The notes under the pieces are model-generated. The model saw only the letters and a list, made by a program, of their open reading frames with translations. It made no database searches and had not been told where the DNA came from. A DNA stretch of 64,000 bases from Branchinecta lynchi (Eukaryota; Arthropoda; Branchiopoda; Anostraca; Branchinectidae): the NCBI GenBank assembly GCA_023053575.1, contig JAKZAP010000009.1:20875869-20939868 (forward strand). The letters run 5' to 3'. A program made the position numbers and the translations under genes. This document shows positions 1-8,667 of the stretch, in pieces (within the stretch, counting starts at the first letter, position 1; each line of letters opens with the position of its first letter).

Positions 1-2
1 TG

Positions 3-600
3 TGGGTTTCTTTAAAAGGTATGCGTGGGAGATCAGCACCAGGAATAGATGGTATACCAACGATTGTATGGAAATGGAGTAAACAATATTTAATACCTTT
101 CATGGCATTGGCATTTACGTCAATAGTAAATAATATTTATTGGCCAGAAGGATGGAATACTTCAGTAGTTACCCCAATTTTTAAGAAAGGTGATAGGACA
201 AATAAAGAAAATTACAGGGAAATTCACCTAGGAAATACGATTAGTAAATTATTTTGTAAGATATTAGATAATAGATTAAAATCATGGTTAAATAGTACGG
301 CTAAGTTAAGTAGGCTCCAGGCTGGTTTTAGAGAGGGTTACAGTACCCTAGACCAGATTTTTTCGCTCAAGATGTTAATACGGAAGCACACTTCACGGAG
401 AAAAGGTAAGCTTTACGTTGCATTTGTTGACTTAAAAGGTGCTTTTGATAATGTTAAACGTAGCCTATTGTTGAAAGTGATGGTAGATGTAGGGCTACCG
501 ATAACATTTGTAAGAGTCATAGCGCAAATTTATTCAGGTATTTATATGGTGGTTCGAGTAATGAACAGGATTTCTCGGACAGTTACGTCATTGAAGGGGG
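3..600 (+). pseudogene. LINE-A reverse transcriptase, N-terminal RT half
   Basis: Encodes RT motifs 1-5 of a LINE polymerase: an APGIDG segment near the start, a WNTSVVTPIFKKGD segment, a QAGFREGYSTLDQ segment and the first catalytic block FVDLKGAFD. The frame is open from position 3, so the true start is outside the window. The coding sequence stops matching RT after GVK because of the insertion beginning at 601; the apparent continuation to 791 is insertion sequence. The catalytic FADD block lies beyond the insertion. Role: copying element RNA into DNA at a nicked target. Inactive here because the protein is split. Confidence 0.88.
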
Positions 601-604
601 TTAA

Positions 605-1056
605 AGGACCCCTCTTGCTTATTCTGCCTTTTATAATATACTTAGCTCCCATATGGAATTATAAGCTTCTAAAATCCCCACCTTTCTCCATTGTTTCGTT
701 TCGTAATTACGAATTTTTAGCGCTTTTTCGGAATTTCCGAGTTTTCCCGTCACCCAACGAAAAGTTTGTCGTAATCTTCAATGTACGCTGACAACTCTTT
801 CACATATAAGTATGTGATACTCCCCTCTTTATTACTTCTTTGATTTGCTTTGTTTTCCCACTTCTTAACCAAGGCACGGTTCAGTTTTCAAATGTTTTGC
901 GCCCAGCCGCCGCGTCGGAGAGCAGGAAGGCTGGATATACTCGACAGGCGCTAACAAGAGAATCGCTAGTTTTAGGTGGGAAGGAATGGTATTTCCATAA
1001 GAGTTTTTTCTGATTCATTTCATAGGGAAAAAATCGTTTCTAGTAAGAGTTGTGCT
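605..1056. mobile_element. Small TTAA-flanked element (piggyBac-like MITE)
   Basis: TTAA stands at 601-604 and again at 1057-1060. Removing the insert plus one TTAA restores the canonical RT reading GVKQGC in frame across the junction. The ends are imperfect inverted repeats: AGGACCCCTCTTGCTT on the left against AGCACAACTCTTACTA (reverse complement of the right end), 11 of 16 matching. No ORF of note lies inside. TTAA duplication is the hallmark of piggyBac transposition, so this is probably a non-autonomous relative. The family assignment rests on TSD and size only. Confidence 0.8.
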
Positions 1057-2369
1057 TTAAGCAAGGGTGTACCCTTTTCCCTAAGCTTTTCACCCTTTTT
1101 ATAAATGACCTTGAGGATTTTATGACTAGAATGGGAGCTCCATTAGTTAGTATTGACATCATATCTTTGTGCATGTTGTTGTTCGCTGACGACATTGCGT
1201 TGATAGCGGACAGTCGGTCAGATCTCCAGAAGTTATTGGACCTTTTGGATCAATATTTGGCGGGAAAGGAGTTACAGTTAAACGTGGCGAAGACGGTTGT
1301 TATGATTTTTAGGAAAGGGGGAAGATTAGAAGAAGAAGTTAAATTGAAATTTAGGGGAGAGGAAATAGGGTTTAGGGAAGAATTTATTTATCTAGGACAT
1401 AAGCTTAAGTCAAATGGTTCCTTCGGGAGCCAAGTTGAAGCAAGCGTAACCAAAGGTAAGCGATGTATAAATATGGTATTAAGAAGTAAGTTAAGTGTTA
1501 TAGAAGATATGAAGTTACATAAACAGGTTTTCCAGACAAAAATTATTCCGGCTATACATTACGCATCCGAGATTTGGGGTTTTGGTAAGTATGAAAAGTT
1601 AGAGCAACTGCAATTGATGTATTTTAAAAGAGTAATAGGAGTTAGTAACAAAATAAATTCGATAGTTCTGAAGGGTGACCTGGGCCTAACTAGTTTAAGG
1701 AAAAAAAGATGGGTAAGTATGACTTCATTTTGGGAGAAGCTGCTGCAGATGCCACGGGTTCGAGTCGCTAAGGCAGCATATAAGGAAAGCGTGCGGGACT
1801 CCAAAAAAGATTCATGGGCATCCCAGGTGAGGCAGATATTGGACCAGTGTGGTTTGTCAGAATTATGGAATAATGGTGATGGGCCTGGACTCCCTGTGGG
1901 TGATGTGAGAAAGGTGGTGGTAAGTCGTCTGTTGGATCAAGAAATTCAATCTTGGCAGGTTGCCAAGGATGAGTCAATGTCTTTGAGGTTTTATGCAAAA
2001 ATTAAAGAGATTTGGGGGGAGGAAGTGTATTTTAAAGCGGGTCTTAAAAGGGAGGAAACACGGGATTTGATTAGTTGTAGGACAGACAGTCTGCCACTGG
2101 GGGAGAGAAGACGGTATATTGGAAGGGCAAAGGGTCGGTCCGGTCCTTATTCATGTCCAATGTGTGGCAGCATGGACGAGAATTTAAAGCATTTATTGTG
2201 TGAATGCGAAAGTTTTAGTGAACTTAGGTTAGAAATTTTTGGTGTGAACGGAAGGGGAATGGATGAAGAATGGATGTGTGGTGTAATAGGGAATAACTGT
2301 TTTGGAAATATAAAACAGCTGGTGAGGTTCCTCAGGGTAGCCTTAGCCCATAGGGATAGGTGCCTATAG
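1057..2369 (+). pseudogene. LINE-A reverse transcriptase, C-terminal half
   Basis: Continues the RT after the MITE. It starts with KQGCTLFPKLFTLFINDL, then the catalytic FADD motif (LLFADDIALIAD), the thumb with an IYLGHKL segment, and a long C-terminal region. Near the end a CPMCG ... HLLCEC segment gives a CxxC-H-C zinc-knuckle typical of many LINE C termini. The frame is open for over 430 codons to a TAG at 2367, with no internal stops, so the insertion at 601 is the only obvious lesion. The open state suggests LINE-A is younger than the Polinton it landed in. Confidence 0.88.
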
Positions 2370-2472
2370 GAGTTTAATATTTTTTGTGTGTGGTGTTGTT
2401 TTTTTTTGTTATATACGTATTTGCCATGGCCGTTGGCTTTTAGCGCAAATAAAATCTTATCTTATCTTATAT

Positions 2473-2926
2473 GATATTAGAACTGAAGATTTTTATCAAG
2501 ATATCAAACAGGATCTGAATGAGAGGTTCGATACATCTGATTATGCGAAAGATAATCCATATGGGTTTCCTAATGTAAATAAGAAAGTGATGGGAATGAT
2601 GAAAGATGAAAGGTTATGACAGAATTTGTTGGATTACGATCTAAAGTATATGCTTATTTAAAGGACAACCAAGACCCTTCAAAAGCTAGCAAAAACTGAA
2701 AGGAATAAAAACCAATATAGTTAAAGATAAAATTAGGATTCAAAACTATAAGGATGTACTGTTTGGTAAAACTGAAAACCTTTCTGTGACCCAGTACAAC
2801 TTAAGATCATGCAAACACAATATGTTTCTAGAAGAACAGAATAAAAAAGCGTTAGATCCTAAGGATGATAAAAGGATAGTAACAAGCGATAAAATAAACA
2901 CTTTACCTTTAGGTTATAAACATTAA
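2473..2926 (+). pseudogene. Polinton family-B DNA polymerase, C-terminal fragment
   Basis: Only the thumb/C-terminal end of the protein-primed type B DNA polymerase remains. Recognisable segments are FDTSDYAKDNPYGFPNVN, a KKVMGMMKDE block, then in another frame TEFVGLRSKVYAYLKD, and after a second frameshift a KDDKR ... LPLGY tail ending at TAA 2924-2926. Two frameshifts (about 2615 and 2690-2700) break the fragment. The catalytic palm is missing, cut off by LINE-A on the left. This gene would replicate the element using a terminal protein primer. The assignment rests on the conserved C-terminal order of these blocks in Polinton polymerases. Confidence 0.8.
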
Positions 2927-2927
2927 A

Positions 2928-3125
2928 TTCAAGTACCTACTTAAAAACTTCAAGTACCTACTAAAAAAATTCAAGTCCCTACTTAAAAAAATCAAGCACC
3001 TACTTAAAAAATTCAAGTACCTACTTAAAAAATTCAAGTACCTACTTCAAAACTTCAAGTACCCACTTCAAAAATTCAAGTACGTACTTAAACAATTCAA
3101 GTATATACTTAAAATACTCAAGTAA
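2928..3125. repeat. 21-bp tandem repeat with internal palindromes
   Basis: About nine head-to-tail copies of a 21-bp unit (20-22 bp) related to TTCAAGTACCTACTTAAAAA. Each unit contains an inverted AAGTA-NN-TACTT core. The array fills the whole gap between the polymerase stop (2926) and the ATPase promoter region (from about 3135). Two helical turns per unit would place the palindromes on one DNA face. A replication, packaging or protein-binding role is possible but inferred. The central dinucleotide varies (CC, CG, AT) while the flanks are better kept. Confidence 0.9.
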
Positions 3126-3155
3126 ATCTTATAATGAAAAATTCTTCCTAAATAA

Positions 3156-3811
3156 ATGAATGAAAAGGCGCCAATCAAAGTGTATGATTTTAGCGAAAAG
3201 AATAACTATCAGAACAAACACGAACTTGCACCTCAGTGGCCATTTAGATTATTAATTTGTGGAAGTTCTGGAACAGGGAAAACCAATTTACTCTTGAATT
3301 TAATTTATGAATATATCTGTTTCAACCGAATATACTTGTATGCAAAAGATCTTGAAGAAGATAAATATAAAGATCTCATAACCAACTTAACCACCTTGGA
3401 ATCAAAATGTAAAGCGAATAATTTAACCGTAAGTAATGACCTTAATGATATTATTGATGTTGACGACCTAGACCCTAAATACCAAAACTTGATTATCTTT
3501 GATGATTTTGTTACAGAAAAAGACCAGAAGAAAATAGAAGACTTATTCATACGAGGAAGACTGAAAAATGCCTCAATTGTTTATTTATCACAGAGCTATC
3601 ATAAAACCCCAAAGGTGGTAAGACTTCAATGTAATTACTTCGCATTCTTTCAGTGCTCTAATCCAAAAGAAATAAAATTAATCAGACAAAATCATGTAGA
3701 CAATGAGAATTCGAGATTGCAACCAAAGGTTATGAGTTCTTCTTTATTGATTTAAAAACAAAAGATAAAGATATTATTTATAGGAAAAACTTTGAAAAGT
3801 TTACTAGATAA
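3156..3811 (+). pseudogene. Polinton genome-packaging ATPase
   Basis: P-loop ATPase of the FtsK/HerA packaging type, which would drive DNA into capsids. Walker A is GSSGTGKT at residues 36-43 and Walker B is LIIFDDF around residues 112-118; the preceding WPFRLLICG strand is typical. Upstream of the ATG sits the shared AAAATT...TAAATG motif. The frame is intact to about 3725, where a frameshift ends it early (stop 3753-3755). Reading the next frame gives a plausible tail, FFIDLKTKDKDIIYRKNF, ending at TAA 3809-3811. The next gene starts 17 bases later. Confidence 0.85.
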
Positions 3812-3827
3812 TTTCGTTCTGTTATAA

Positions 3828-4442
3828 ATGAATAAATTCGGTAGTGTTGGGAAAAAGGGTAGTAACGAATCGAATGAAAAGAGAGTTACTGATGACAACG
3901 GTAATAATAGCCTACAAGATAAGAGAATTATTAATTTAGGGGATCCGAAAGCTGACCAGGACGCATTAGTTTCAGATCTATGACTATTATTTGAATCAAT
4001 TTAAAGAAGAAATTACCGCACAACAAGTGGGGACAAATCAGTATTTAGCGAAGATATCAACAGATTAACTGCGGTATATGATTCTCCTGATAATTGATTG
4101 GTAAGGATTAAAGATAAAGGGTTATTTGTAAAAGAAATAATTCGATTTAATGAGAAAGACATTGACGCTGGAAACAAATTGATAACAAATGTTCAAAACC
4201 CTAGAAACAAAAATGGTGCTGTTAATTTAGCTACGTTAACTACGAATCTTTTAGATTATGACAAAAAGTTTCTTGGGCAACACACCCATAACAGTACAAT
4301 TGAAGGAAAGATTGCTGACCAAAAAAACCGTATCGATAATATTGAAAGAGCAGTAGTAAATATTTTAAAAAGGCTTCTAGAGCTAAAACCTGTTGACAAA
4401 CCATTCGTTACCATAATAGAAAAAATGATAACTGGTAAATAA
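3828..4442 (+). pseudogene. Polinton gene of unknown function, coiled-coil C terminus
   Basis: Starts at the ATG of TAAATG (3825-3830) with a polar, charged N terminus (MNKFGSVGKKG). It is broken by a stop/frameshift at about 3980, another near 4066 and an in-frame TGA at 4096-4098. The final part (from 4098) is open to 4442 and ends in an amphipathic stretch with IDNIERAVVNILKRLLELK, likely coiled-coil. The position between ATPase and pX-like gene suggests a virion or assembly role. No motif identified the function. Confidence 0.6.
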
Positions 4443-4472
4443 ATTGTATAAGATAAATTAATTCCCTAATAA

Positions 4473-5024
4473 ATGGTTGAAACAATGGAGTATACAGTTT
4501 ATTTGTCAAAGCTTCAGAAAGGAAAGCTGAAGAAATATTTTGGTGCTAAACAAAAATGTCAGATACGTGTTAGTCATAGTAGACAAAATGAACGAGAACC
4601 AGTAAAGTTACTTTTAAATAAACGACAAATTAATAAAATTGAAACATGTAAAATGAATAATAAGGGCTTTGATATTGATGTATCATACAAACAGATGAAA
4701 GAAGCGATTCAAAAGGGTGGATTACTTCCTTTCCTAATACCGTTAGCAATTACACTTGGTAAGGCAGCTTTAACAAGTGGTGCTGATGCTTTGGGTACAT
4801 TCGCTGGTAAGAAAATTGTGGATAAAATGATCAACACAGGTGGAGCGCTTAAACTTCCTGGAACACAAAAAGTTGTGGGTAATGGGGTACGTGGGAAGGA
4901 AACCGATTATGTCAACACAGGTGGAGCGCTTACACTTCCTGGAACACAAAGAGTTGTCGGTCATGGGGTACGTGGAAGGCCTAGGAAGTCAAAAAACGGG
5001 GACATAAAAAAGAAGCAAAAGTAA
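4473..5024 (+). CDS. Polinton pX-like minor virion protein
   Basis: 183-aa frame, apparently intact. Basic N-terminal part, then a hydrophobic segment GGLLPFLIPLAITLGKAAL (residues about 84-102) resembling the membrane-active or core-associated small proteins of Polintons and adenoviruses (pX/pVI-like). The C terminus holds a tandem duplication of 27 codons (copies begin 4831 and 4912) with shared LPGT and VRG elements, then a basic end. The start is supported by the shared upstream motif with ATG inside TAAATG. The family call is by composition and gene order, not by catalytic motif. Confidence 0.65.
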   Translation: MVETMEYTVYLSKLQKGKLKKYFGAKQKCQIRVSHSRQNEREPVKLLLNKRQINKIETCKMNNKGFDIDVSYKQMKEAIQKGGLLPFLIPLAITLGKAALTSGADALGTFAGKKIVDKMINTGGALKLPGTQKVVGNGVRGKETDYVNTGGALTLPGTQRVVGHGVRGRPRKSKNGDIKKKQK

Positions 5025-5025
5025 A

Positions 5026-5397
5026 GTAGGACATCTAACCAATTTTGATATTAAGCATGCATTGGGGGATATACCACAGTTTAGAGGTGTTTTCTCTATA
5101 GATACGCTACCCAAACAGATAAATAGTATAGAATGTGGTGTCATTAATTATGATAAACTCGGAATGCCTGGAACTCACTGGGTTGCCTATTGTAATCTAC
5201 CTGGATACCTCCATGTAGAATTTTTTTATTCTTTCGGTATTCCCCCAGGAAAAGAAATAATTAAATATCTAAGAACTTCAAAGAAAGAAATAGCTTATGA
5301 AAATCTTGCTGTTCAAAATATAGATGAATTAAACTGTGGACTTCACTGTATTTCCTACATTAAGCGCAAAATGAAGTTGGTAGCTTTTCGTTTATAA
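5026..5397 (+). pseudogene. Adenain-like cysteine protease (Polinton PRO)
   Basis: Homologous to the adenovirus maturation protease that trims capsid precursors. The frame begins within the end of the pX-like gene with an HLTNFDI segment, followed by an FRGVF segment. The catalytic histidine is in GTHWVAY and the catalytic cysteine in CGLHCISYI. The acidic residue normally found just before the SFG/PFG turn is absent: the sequence reads FFYSFG, with Tyr at that place. No ATG with the shared promoter motif remains. The lost start and lost acid suggest an inactive enzyme. Confidence 0.85.
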
Positions 5398-5414
5398 AAA
5401 TTGTTTTCTAATGA

Positions 5415-5582
5415 ATGGAGATTTTTTGTATGAAATGTAAAAAGAAAACTGATACTGAATCAATGTTTAATGCAGTGTCACAGAAAAACAATGTTCCAAT
5501 ACTGAAAGGTTATTGTGTTATTTGCGGATCGAGGAAAAATCTGTTTTTAAAAAAAACCTCGACGCAGAAAAAGATATATTAA
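5415..5582 (+). CDS. Small zinc-ribbon protein (DUF5679-like)
   Basis: 55 codons with two CxxC pairs: CMKC near residue 5 and CVIC near residue 33, separated by a polar linker ending in LKGYC. This matches the small two-CxxC proteins seen in Polintons, adenoviruses and other large DNA viruses (DUF5679 type). Start chosen at 5415 because the AAAATT box lies exactly 18 bases upstream; the motif has a single change (TAATGAATG for TAATAAATG). The end runs into the integrase region in another frame, so the natural C terminus may be altered. Function unknown, probably nucleic-acid binding. Confidence 0.6.
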   Translation: MEIFCMKCKKKTDTESMFNAVSQKNNVPILKGYCVICGSRKNLFLKKTSTQKKIY

Positions 5583-6499
5583 AGACGTTTTATCGTAATT
5601 ATTCAGGTGTTGATGATATTCAAAGAAAGTTAAAAGAAAATAGAGTGAACGTTTCTAAAGATAAAATAAAAAATGTGTTGCAAAATGAGAATGTGTATAC
5701 GTTACACAAACCTTCCTATCACAATTTTGAAAGGTGACGAGTCTATGTTCACTATGTTGATGAGCAATGGCAAGCTGATTTAGTTGACCTCCAGAAATAT
5801 AAAAAGCGAATGATAAAGAAAATTACATCTTGACTGTTATTGATTGCTTTAGTAAATATGCTTGGTGTGTCCCTTTGAAAGATAAAACGGGTGCTGGAAT
5901 AATAAACGCATTCAGTCATATATTTAGAGAAAGAATTCCTAGAAAGTTGCAAACTGATAAAGGTAAGGAATTTGTAATGAGAAAATGTTCAATCGTTTTT
6001 GAAAAATAACAATATACACTGGTTTGCATCTGAAAGCGAATTGAAAGCACAAATCGTTGAACGGTTCAATAGAACGCTGAAAGAAAAGCTATGGAAATAT
6101 TTTACTCACAACAACACTAGTAAATGGATTGATATTTTACCTGTATTCGTAAATAATTATAATAACTCATACCATCGTTCAATACAAATGAAACCAACTG
6201 ATGCTAGTAAAAAGGTAAATCAGAAAAAGGTTTACAGTGCTCTGTTTCCTCCAGTAGATGACTACAAAATCACAGGAAACTCACAGAGTCACAACGTCAA
6301 AGTAGGGGATTTAGTCAGAATTAAAAAAGAAAAAAGTATTTTCGATAAAGGATGTTTACCTAATTATACGGATGAAGTATTTCAGACAGCAACCATCAGA
6401 CCTACCATTCCAATTACTTATGAAATATCTGACAAAAGTGGGGAATTAATTAAAGGAGGGTTTTATGAAAAAGAACTTTCAAATTTTATTATGAAATAA
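5513..6499 (+). pseudogene. Retroviral-type integrase (Polinton INT)
   Basis: DDE integrase that would insert element DNA. The N-terminal part (to 5737) has LKTFYRNYSG and a helix-turn-helix-like block. The catalytic core follows in shifted frames: first Asp in WQADLVDLQ (about 5770), an LTVIDCFSKYAW segment, second Asp in KLQTDKGKEF (about 5950-5975), and Glu in IVERFNRTLKEKLW (about 6053-6090). The C-terminal SH3-like part contains VKVGDLVRI. At least three frameshifts (near 5737, 5815 and 5985) split the core. The zinc-ribbon gene overlaps the first 70 bases, probably because of a small deletion. Confidence 0.88.
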
Positions 6500-6515
6500 A
6501 ATTACTTGTATATAA

Positions 6516-7139
6516 ATGGATTCAAGACGCTTGAGTGATATTTTATCGGATATAGTGAAGAACAGAGAAATTTAGAGAAGAAAGGTTCAACAAAATGAGA
6601 TGGAGAAGGCAGGATTTCGGGAATATGCTTCAGGATTAAACGCTCCAGTTATTATAGCAAAAAAAGAAAACACTAAAGATACCATCAAAAAATTACAAGA
6701 GAACGCTGGAACGATAATTAATACCCAAGAGTTGTTAAATCAGATTAATTCAAAACATGTAGTATCGCGGGGTGGCAATGATCATTATTTTAAAATGCCT
6801 ATGTATTACTTTAGTCATCCTATGGATATAGAGGAGGCTCTGGATCATTTATCAAAAATGAGTCAAAGTTATGGTGGTAAGGGTTACTCTAGCCATGATC
6901 AAATTATTGAACTCATAAAGAAATACAAGGATAGGTTAAGAACCATTCAAAATAATTTGGAATTAGTTATGAATTGTGATGAAATGATTTCAAAACTATA
7001 CACTTTGATAGGTAGCAGAGTAAACGGAAATACATCTGATGAGGTGAGAAATGAAGCTATTGATATTTTGGATTCATTAATGCGAAATAAATTTCTTACG
7101 AAGAGAGATTACAATTCAATATATAAAAAATATTTCTAA
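6516..7139 (+). pseudogene. Polinton pY-like gene, unknown function
   Basis: ATG at 6516 lies inside the shared TAAATG motif with an AAAATT box 18 bases upstream. The first 19 codons (MDSRRLSDILSD) end at a stop after a frameshift near 6570; the main frame resumes at about 6600 and is open to 7139. It is rich in Lys, Asn and Ile, with a central region carrying MYYFSHPMDIEEAL and a helical C-terminal half. Position between integrase and the next virion gene fits a Polinton conserved gene (pY/pW class). No catalytic motif is visible. Confidence 0.6.
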
Positions 7140-7142
7140 TAA

Positions 7143-7857
7143 AAGGTGTTGTTAGACATTGAAGGTAATGAAAGTATCATTGATATAACATTTAGTCAAC
7201 CAATCGAATTGAATCGTATTTGGGATTATGAAATAGGTTTGAATCAGTGTACTTTGTGGTATTCATGGCATAATATAAGTGATAAATTTGGAAATAATAC
7301 ATTTCAATACAGGAAAGATGGAGAGGGGGGGGGGGTGGATGAATCTTACTATTCCTAATGGGATGTATAACGATGATTGTTTGAATTATTTTTTGTGTCA
7401 GTATTTTGATACAACAAAAGATAAAAGTCCTATTGTAATTTCATCCAATCAAGCATCTATGAGATTTGTCATACTATTACAAGAAAAATATGTATTTAGA
7501 TTTAATAGTGACTTGTGTCAGATTTTAGGATTTGAGAAGGAAAGTGAGATTTCTAAGAAAATCAATGAAGGTATAAAGCTTCCGAATATTACAAGAAGCG
7601 TTGATAAAATTCAAATTCACTGCTCTCTCGTAAACAGTTCTATCGTAAACAAAAGTAAATCAGATGTCATTTGGACATTTGTTCCTAATACAGAACCGGG
7701 TTGTCAAATTGTTGAAAACCCAAGACAACACATTTATCTTCCTATCAATACGAAAGACTTTTATTTACTCCTTGAGAATAACACAATTACTGATCAGTTG
7801 GGAAGACCTATCGATTTGAATGGTGATAACGTTGGATACGTACTGCATTTAAGATAA
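7143..7857 (+). pseudogene. Polinton minor capsid (penton-like) candidate
   Basis: A beta-rich protein: N-terminal ITFSQPIELNRIWDYEIGL, a central Gly-rich part, then IQIHCSLVNSSIV and IWTFVPNTEPG near the C terminus. This pattern resembles the single-jelly-roll minor capsid (penton-like) protein of Polintons. The start codon is lost: the shared motif reads TAATAAAAG, AAG replacing ATG at 7143-7145, while its A-rich box remains 18 bases upstream. A run of G at about 7325-7336 joins two overlapping frames (7146-7358 and 7279-7857), so a homopolymer slip also broke the gene. Confidence 0.6.
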
Positions 7858-7895
7858 GCTTAAAGGATTAGTGAAATAAAATTATTTACCTATAA

Positions 7896-8336
7896 ATGTT
7901 GATTAATAATAAGCGATTACTTTATAAAACGCAGTATGGAAGTGGAATCGGTAGTGTATTCAAAAACATTGTTAATTCCCAGTTATCCCAGTTAATTCCC
8001 AAATATCCTGAAGAACCACTCAAATGCGACTTTAGCGATGATAAATGAAAATACTCAAATCTTTACAATAGGTTCATACATTTGGGTTATAAACAATTAG
8101 CATTTGATACTGGTAGTGTTGTTAGTATAGAAGAATTTAAAAAAGTAAATCCACTATTCTGTTTCGATGTTTCCAAACACGAGTCAAATATTAATAATGG
8201 AACAACTGCTGATATTGAAATAAGCTTAACGTTGAAAGATAATCAACCCGTACCATATAATGTTTACTGTGTTATATATTATGAAAGAAAAGCTACATTA
8301 GATATTATCAATCAAAATATGTATGTGAGTTTGTGA
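7896..8336 (+). pseudogene. Collapsed major capsid gene (N-terminal piece fused to MCP C terminus)
   Basis: ATG at 7896 in the shared motif begins a 50-codon frame (MLINNKRLLYKTQYGSG) ending at TGA 8046. The same reading frame continues after the TGA with the C-terminal end of a double-jelly-roll major capsid protein: FDTGSVVSIEEF, PLFCFDVSKHE and NVYCVIYYERKATLDI, like the C terminus of Polinton/adintovirus capsid proteins. A normal capsid gene is several times longer, so most of it is deleted. The N-terminal piece may belong to a different small virion gene joined by the deletion. Confidence 0.6.
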
Positions 8337-8373
8337 GCCTGCATTTTTATTTAATAAAATCATCCACTAATAA

Positions 8374-8667
8374 ATGGAGTCCACAAAGGAAGTCTTGTCT
8401 ACAATCAGAATGAATAAATACAATGAGACAATCAGGAAAGAAGAATTAGTTCTAGGTTTGAAATATACTATTGTTAAAATGAGAATTGCTAAGACAAAAT
8501 ATGGTGATAAGTTGGTTGTAGTCATTAATCATAATGACAAACCATGTGATTTGTTTATAACACAGAAATATAATGCCATTGCTAACGAATTACTTTTAAA
8601 GAAAAATCTAGTTTTGCAACCGATTGTACGCGAAAACAAGAACAAAGAAACATATGTGGATTTATAA
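8374..8667 (+). CDS. Small conserved Polinton protein, OB-fold-like
   Basis: 97-aa intact frame starting in the shared TAAATG motif. It has a strand-rich pattern LVLGLKYTIVKMRIAKTKYGDKLVVVIN, then FITQKYNAIANELL and a basic end. This arrangement recalls a small family often found next to Polinton replication genes and suggestive of an OB-fold nucleic-acid-binding protein. The assignment is by pattern memory only. It is the last gene of the element, and its AAAATC box stands 18 bases before the ATG. Confidence 0.45.
   Translation: MESTKEVLSTIRMNKYNETIRKEELVLGLKYTIVKMRIAKTKYGDKLVVVINHNDKPCDLFITQKYNAIANELLLKKNLVLQPIVRENKNKETYVDL

Larger units (their letters stand above)
1..2472 (+). mobile_element. 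LINE-A, non-LTR retrotransposon, 3' part
   Basis: The 3' portion of a non-LTR retrotransposon; its 5' end lies left of the window. It holds a reverse transcriptase (RT) frame open from the first bases, a C-terminal zinc-knuckle, a short 3' UTR (2370-2450) and a tail of TTATC-type short repeats at about 2450-2470. Directly after the tail the frame becomes the C-terminal part of a Polinton DNA polymerase, so this LINE appears to have inserted into that gene. A 456-bp TTAA-flanked element interrupts the RT at 601-1056. The clade (RTE-like, I-like or other) is not resolved by eye. Confidence 0.85.
3135..8376 (+). promoter_or_regulatory. Shared start-site motif of Polinton genes
   Basis: Upstream of the starts at 3156, 4473, 5415, 6516, 7143, 7896 and 8374 an A-rich box (AAAATT or close variant) begins 18 bases before the start codon, and the start codon is embedded in TAATAAATG, TATAAATG or a one-base variant. 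The 3828 gene has a weaker box with the same TATAAATG. The layout resembles late promoters of poxviruses (TAAATG) in which the ATG is part of the promoter. Seen directly; the promoter role is inferred. Confidence 0.75.

Noticed and set aside
2928..3125. CRISPR-like regular repeats
   Set aside because: Units are contiguous with no unique spacers, and the context is a eukaryotic Polinton.
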